Of a DNA stretch of 7,387 nucleotides, positions 6,109-7,387 are shown piece after piece. The position numbers and the translations under genes are program-made. Every line of letters starts with the position of its first letter. The stretch's first letter is position 1. Source of the DNA: an uncultured Candidatus Saccharibacteria bacterium (GTDB taxonomy: Bacteria > Patescibacteria > Saccharimonadia > Saccharimonadales > CAMLKC01); NCBI GenBank assembly GCA_946480595.1, contig CAMLKC010000047.1, positions 1-7,387 on the forward strand, given 5' to 3'. The notes under the pieces are model-generated. The model saw only the letters and a program-made list of their open reading frames with translations, did no database searches and was not told the DNA's origin.

Positions 6109-6540
6109 ATGAGCAGCGTATTTAAAAAAGCTCTCGGCCTCATCATCGGTGATTCGATCCCGGACTCCCTTAAAGTGCCTAAAAACCGCCCGCTCAAAAA
6201 AATGACGGAGCGTGAACTTATTCAGCTGGAAAGCGAAATTGGCGCGAGGCTATTCGGTGATGTTCCCAAGGGCCACCGGCGCGAGTTCTTTTGCCTGGAT
6301 GAAACGACATGGATCTGGTACGAAGAATGGACCGACCTCAAAACCAACAAACGCCACAACATGACGGTCCGTTACGAGGTTCATAGCAACGGCGTTCTAA
6401 AGGTACAAGAAGGTGCCCGCTATTCATTTATCGAAGGCGATGAGCTCAATAATCTGATTGCAGCCGCCACCATGTATCACGAACAAGTTGCCCGAGGTGT
6501 GTATGGGATTGACCCGCGCACAGGCCAAAATCTAGCGTAA
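6109..6540 (+). CDS. Hypothetical protein (143 aa), unknown family
   Basis: Cytoplasmic-looking protein of unknown function, well supported as a gene by an excellent ribosome binding site and tight spacing. Three parts can be seen. The N-terminal segment (1-30) has a short hydrophobic patch (ALGLIIG, 8-14) and basic residues. A helix TERELIQLESEIGARLFG (33-50) is followed by a conserved-looking core FFCLDETTWIWYEEW (60-74), rich in aromatics with a single Cys62, and by beta-strand-like MTVRYEVHSNGVLKVQEGARYSFI (85-108). The C terminus (109-143) looks helical and then ends in IDPRTGQNL. The aromatic and acidic core and strand pattern suggest a small alpha+beta ligand- or protein-binding domain. 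I have an impression that similar proteins recur in Saccharibacteria but cannot verify it, and I name no function. It may be co-transcribed with the preceding 89-aa gene. Confidence 0.85.
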   Translation: MSSVFKKALGLIIGDSIPDSLKVPKNRPLKKMTERELIQLESEIGARLFGDVPKGHRREFFCLDETTWIWYEEWTDLKTNKRHNMTVRYEVHSNGVLKVQEGARYSFIEGDELNNLIAAATMYHEQVARGVYGIDPRTGQNLA

Positions 6541-6541
6541 C

Positions 6542-6550
6542 TGGTATACT
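6542..6550 (+). promoter_or_regulatory. Extended -10 promoter-like motif before the cysteine desulfurase
   Basis: TGGTATACT matches the TGnTATAAT extended -10 pattern with one change. It starts one base after the TAA of the upstream gene. A transcription start 6-8 bases downstream would be at about 6556-6558, inside or just past the ATG at 6552 and at the in-frame GTG at 6558. No good -35 is seen at normal spacing (TTGACC at 6509 is about 30 bases away, too far). Assigned by eye. Confidence 0.5.
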
Positions 6551-6551
6551 A

Positions 6552-7387
6552 ATGATAGTGAGTAACAACGAGGTAATATATCTTGATCATGCTGCTGCCA
6601 CGCCCCTCGATGAGCGTGTCTTTGTTAGTATGCGCCCGTACTTTACTGAGCTTTTTTATAATCCTTCTAGTCCGTACTCTGCGGCCTTGTCAGTTCGTCG
6701 CGATTATGAGGCGGCCAAGCAGGTCATCGCCAGTTCGATTGGTGCCAAGCCCGACGAGCTTGTCATGACGGCAGGTGCGACCGAATCTATCAACCTGGCA
6801 CTCGGCTGCATTGGCGGTCATATGGTGACGGCAAATATCGAGCACCACGCCGTACTTGAAGCCGCAAAGCGCCGTGACCACACGATTGTGGCAGCTAATG
6901 AAAAAGGAATGGTAATGGCGGAAACTATCCGTGCCGCCATTCGCCCTGACACACAGCTGGTGAGTATCGCGCTTGCCAACAACGAACTCGGGACAATTCA
7001 GTCGCTCCGCGATATTGCCGAGGTTGTACGAACTATCAGGGCGGAGCGCTTGTCCCGTGATGATACGACACCGTTATATTTGCATAGCGACGCTTCTCAG
7101 GGTGCAGGGCAGATTGATATCCATACGGCACGGCTTGGCGTCGATCTTTTGACGCTTAACGCGGGCAAGGTATACGGTCCAAAACAGGTCGGCCTTTTGT
7201 GGGCGTCATCGCATGTTCGGTTGGCGCCGCAAATTGTCGGTGGCGGGCAGGAACGCGGGCTTCGCAGCGGCACCGAAAATATTGCTGGTGTGATTGGATT
7301 TGCAAAAGCCATGGAGCTTGCCGAGCGGCACCGAAAATCCGAGTCGGAGCGCCTGCGCGGACTTCGTGACGGCCTGCAAAGGCAACT
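6552..7387 (+). CDS. Cysteine desulfurase (NifS/IscS class V aminotransferase), 3' truncated by window edge
   Basis: PLP enzyme that takes sulfur from cysteine for Fe-S clusters or tRNA thiolation. The frame is open to the window end (278 codons). Numbering from ATG 6552, the N terminus reads VIYLDHAAATPLD (8-20). AGATESINLAL (74-84) binds the PLP phosphate, EHHAVLE (97-103) provides the ring-stacking histidine, LANNELGTIQ (141-150) the cofactor Asn, and HSDASQGAGQIDI (178-190) Asp180 and Gln183. Lys206 in NAGKVYGPK is the Schiff-base lysine, and RSGTENIAG (238-246) follows. The residue before the lysine is Gly instead of the usual His. The catalytic-cysteine loop lies beyond the window, so activity and IscS/SufS subtype cannot be settled. 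No Shine-Dalgarno precedes either ATG 6552 or in-frame GTG 6558; if the -10 motif at 6542-6550 is real, the GTG start on a leaderless mRNA is the better fit. Confidence 0.93.
   Translation, partial: MIVSNNEVIYLDHAAATPLDERVFVSMRPYFTELFYNPSSPYSAALSVRRDYEAAKQVIASSIGAKPDELVMTAGATESINLALGCIGGHMVTANIEHHAVLEAAKRRDHTIVAANEKGMVMAETIRAAIRPDTQLVSIALANNELGTIQSLRDIAEVVRTIRAERLSRDDTTPLYLHSDASQGAGQIDIHTARLGVDLLTLNAGKVYGPKQVGLLWASSHVRLAPQIVGGGQERGLRSGTENIAGVIGFAKAMELAERHRKSESERLRGLRDGLQRQ

Noticed and set aside
6583..6768. Short plus-strand frame of 61 codons inside the cysteine desulfurase
   Set aside because: The other frame carries the full desulfurase motif series through this region, so this is a shadow.

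Overview
The window is a compact block of eight protein genes, all on the + strand. Gaps are very short and several gene ends overlap (TAATG at 756-760, ATGA at 2749-2752). It most resembles a genome of Candidatus Saccharibacteria (TM7) or a close Patescibacteria/CPR relative. That assignment is inference from gene content: short housekeeping enzymes, tandem DUF348/G5 wall proteins, a divergent YfiH-family protein of unusual active-site type, and two small proteins with no named family. TGA serves as an ordinary stop (end of rsmA) and no gene has an internal TGA, which argues against the UGA-glycine code of Gracilibacteria/Absconditabacteria. Base composition looks close to half G+C.

Layout. 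Bases 1-758 hold the 3' part of an RpfB-like secreted muralytic protein (DUF348, G5, resuscitation-promoting-factor lysozyme-like domain). Bases 758-1966 hold its tandem paralogue, with the same DUF348-G5 chassis but a C-terminal 3D (double-psi barrel) domain. Next come rsmA/ksgA (1970-2752), a divergent YfiH/PgeF-like protein (2749-3468), metG (3502-4989), a tatD-family metal hydrolase (4995-5777), two small proteins of unknown function (5825-6094 and 6109-6540), and the 5' part of a cysteine desulfurase (6552 to the window end).

How the genes fit together. metG, tatD, an RpfB/YabE-type wall protein and ksgA are neighbours in actinobacteria and firmicutes, in the order metG-tatD-rpfB-ksgA. 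Here the same set occurs, but with rpf/3D-ksgA first and metG-tatD after. The two wall proteins are predicted to act outside the membrane on peptidoglycan. The rest of the block serves translation (rRNA dimethylation, Met-tRNA charging), nucleic-acid or metabolite hydrolysis, and sulfur transfer. Two extended -10 promoter-like motifs, just before metG and just before the cysteine desulfurase, suggest transcription restarts there. I saw no convincing rho-independent terminator, tRNA, CRISPR array or mobile element. No stretch of more than about 50 bases lacks a gene.
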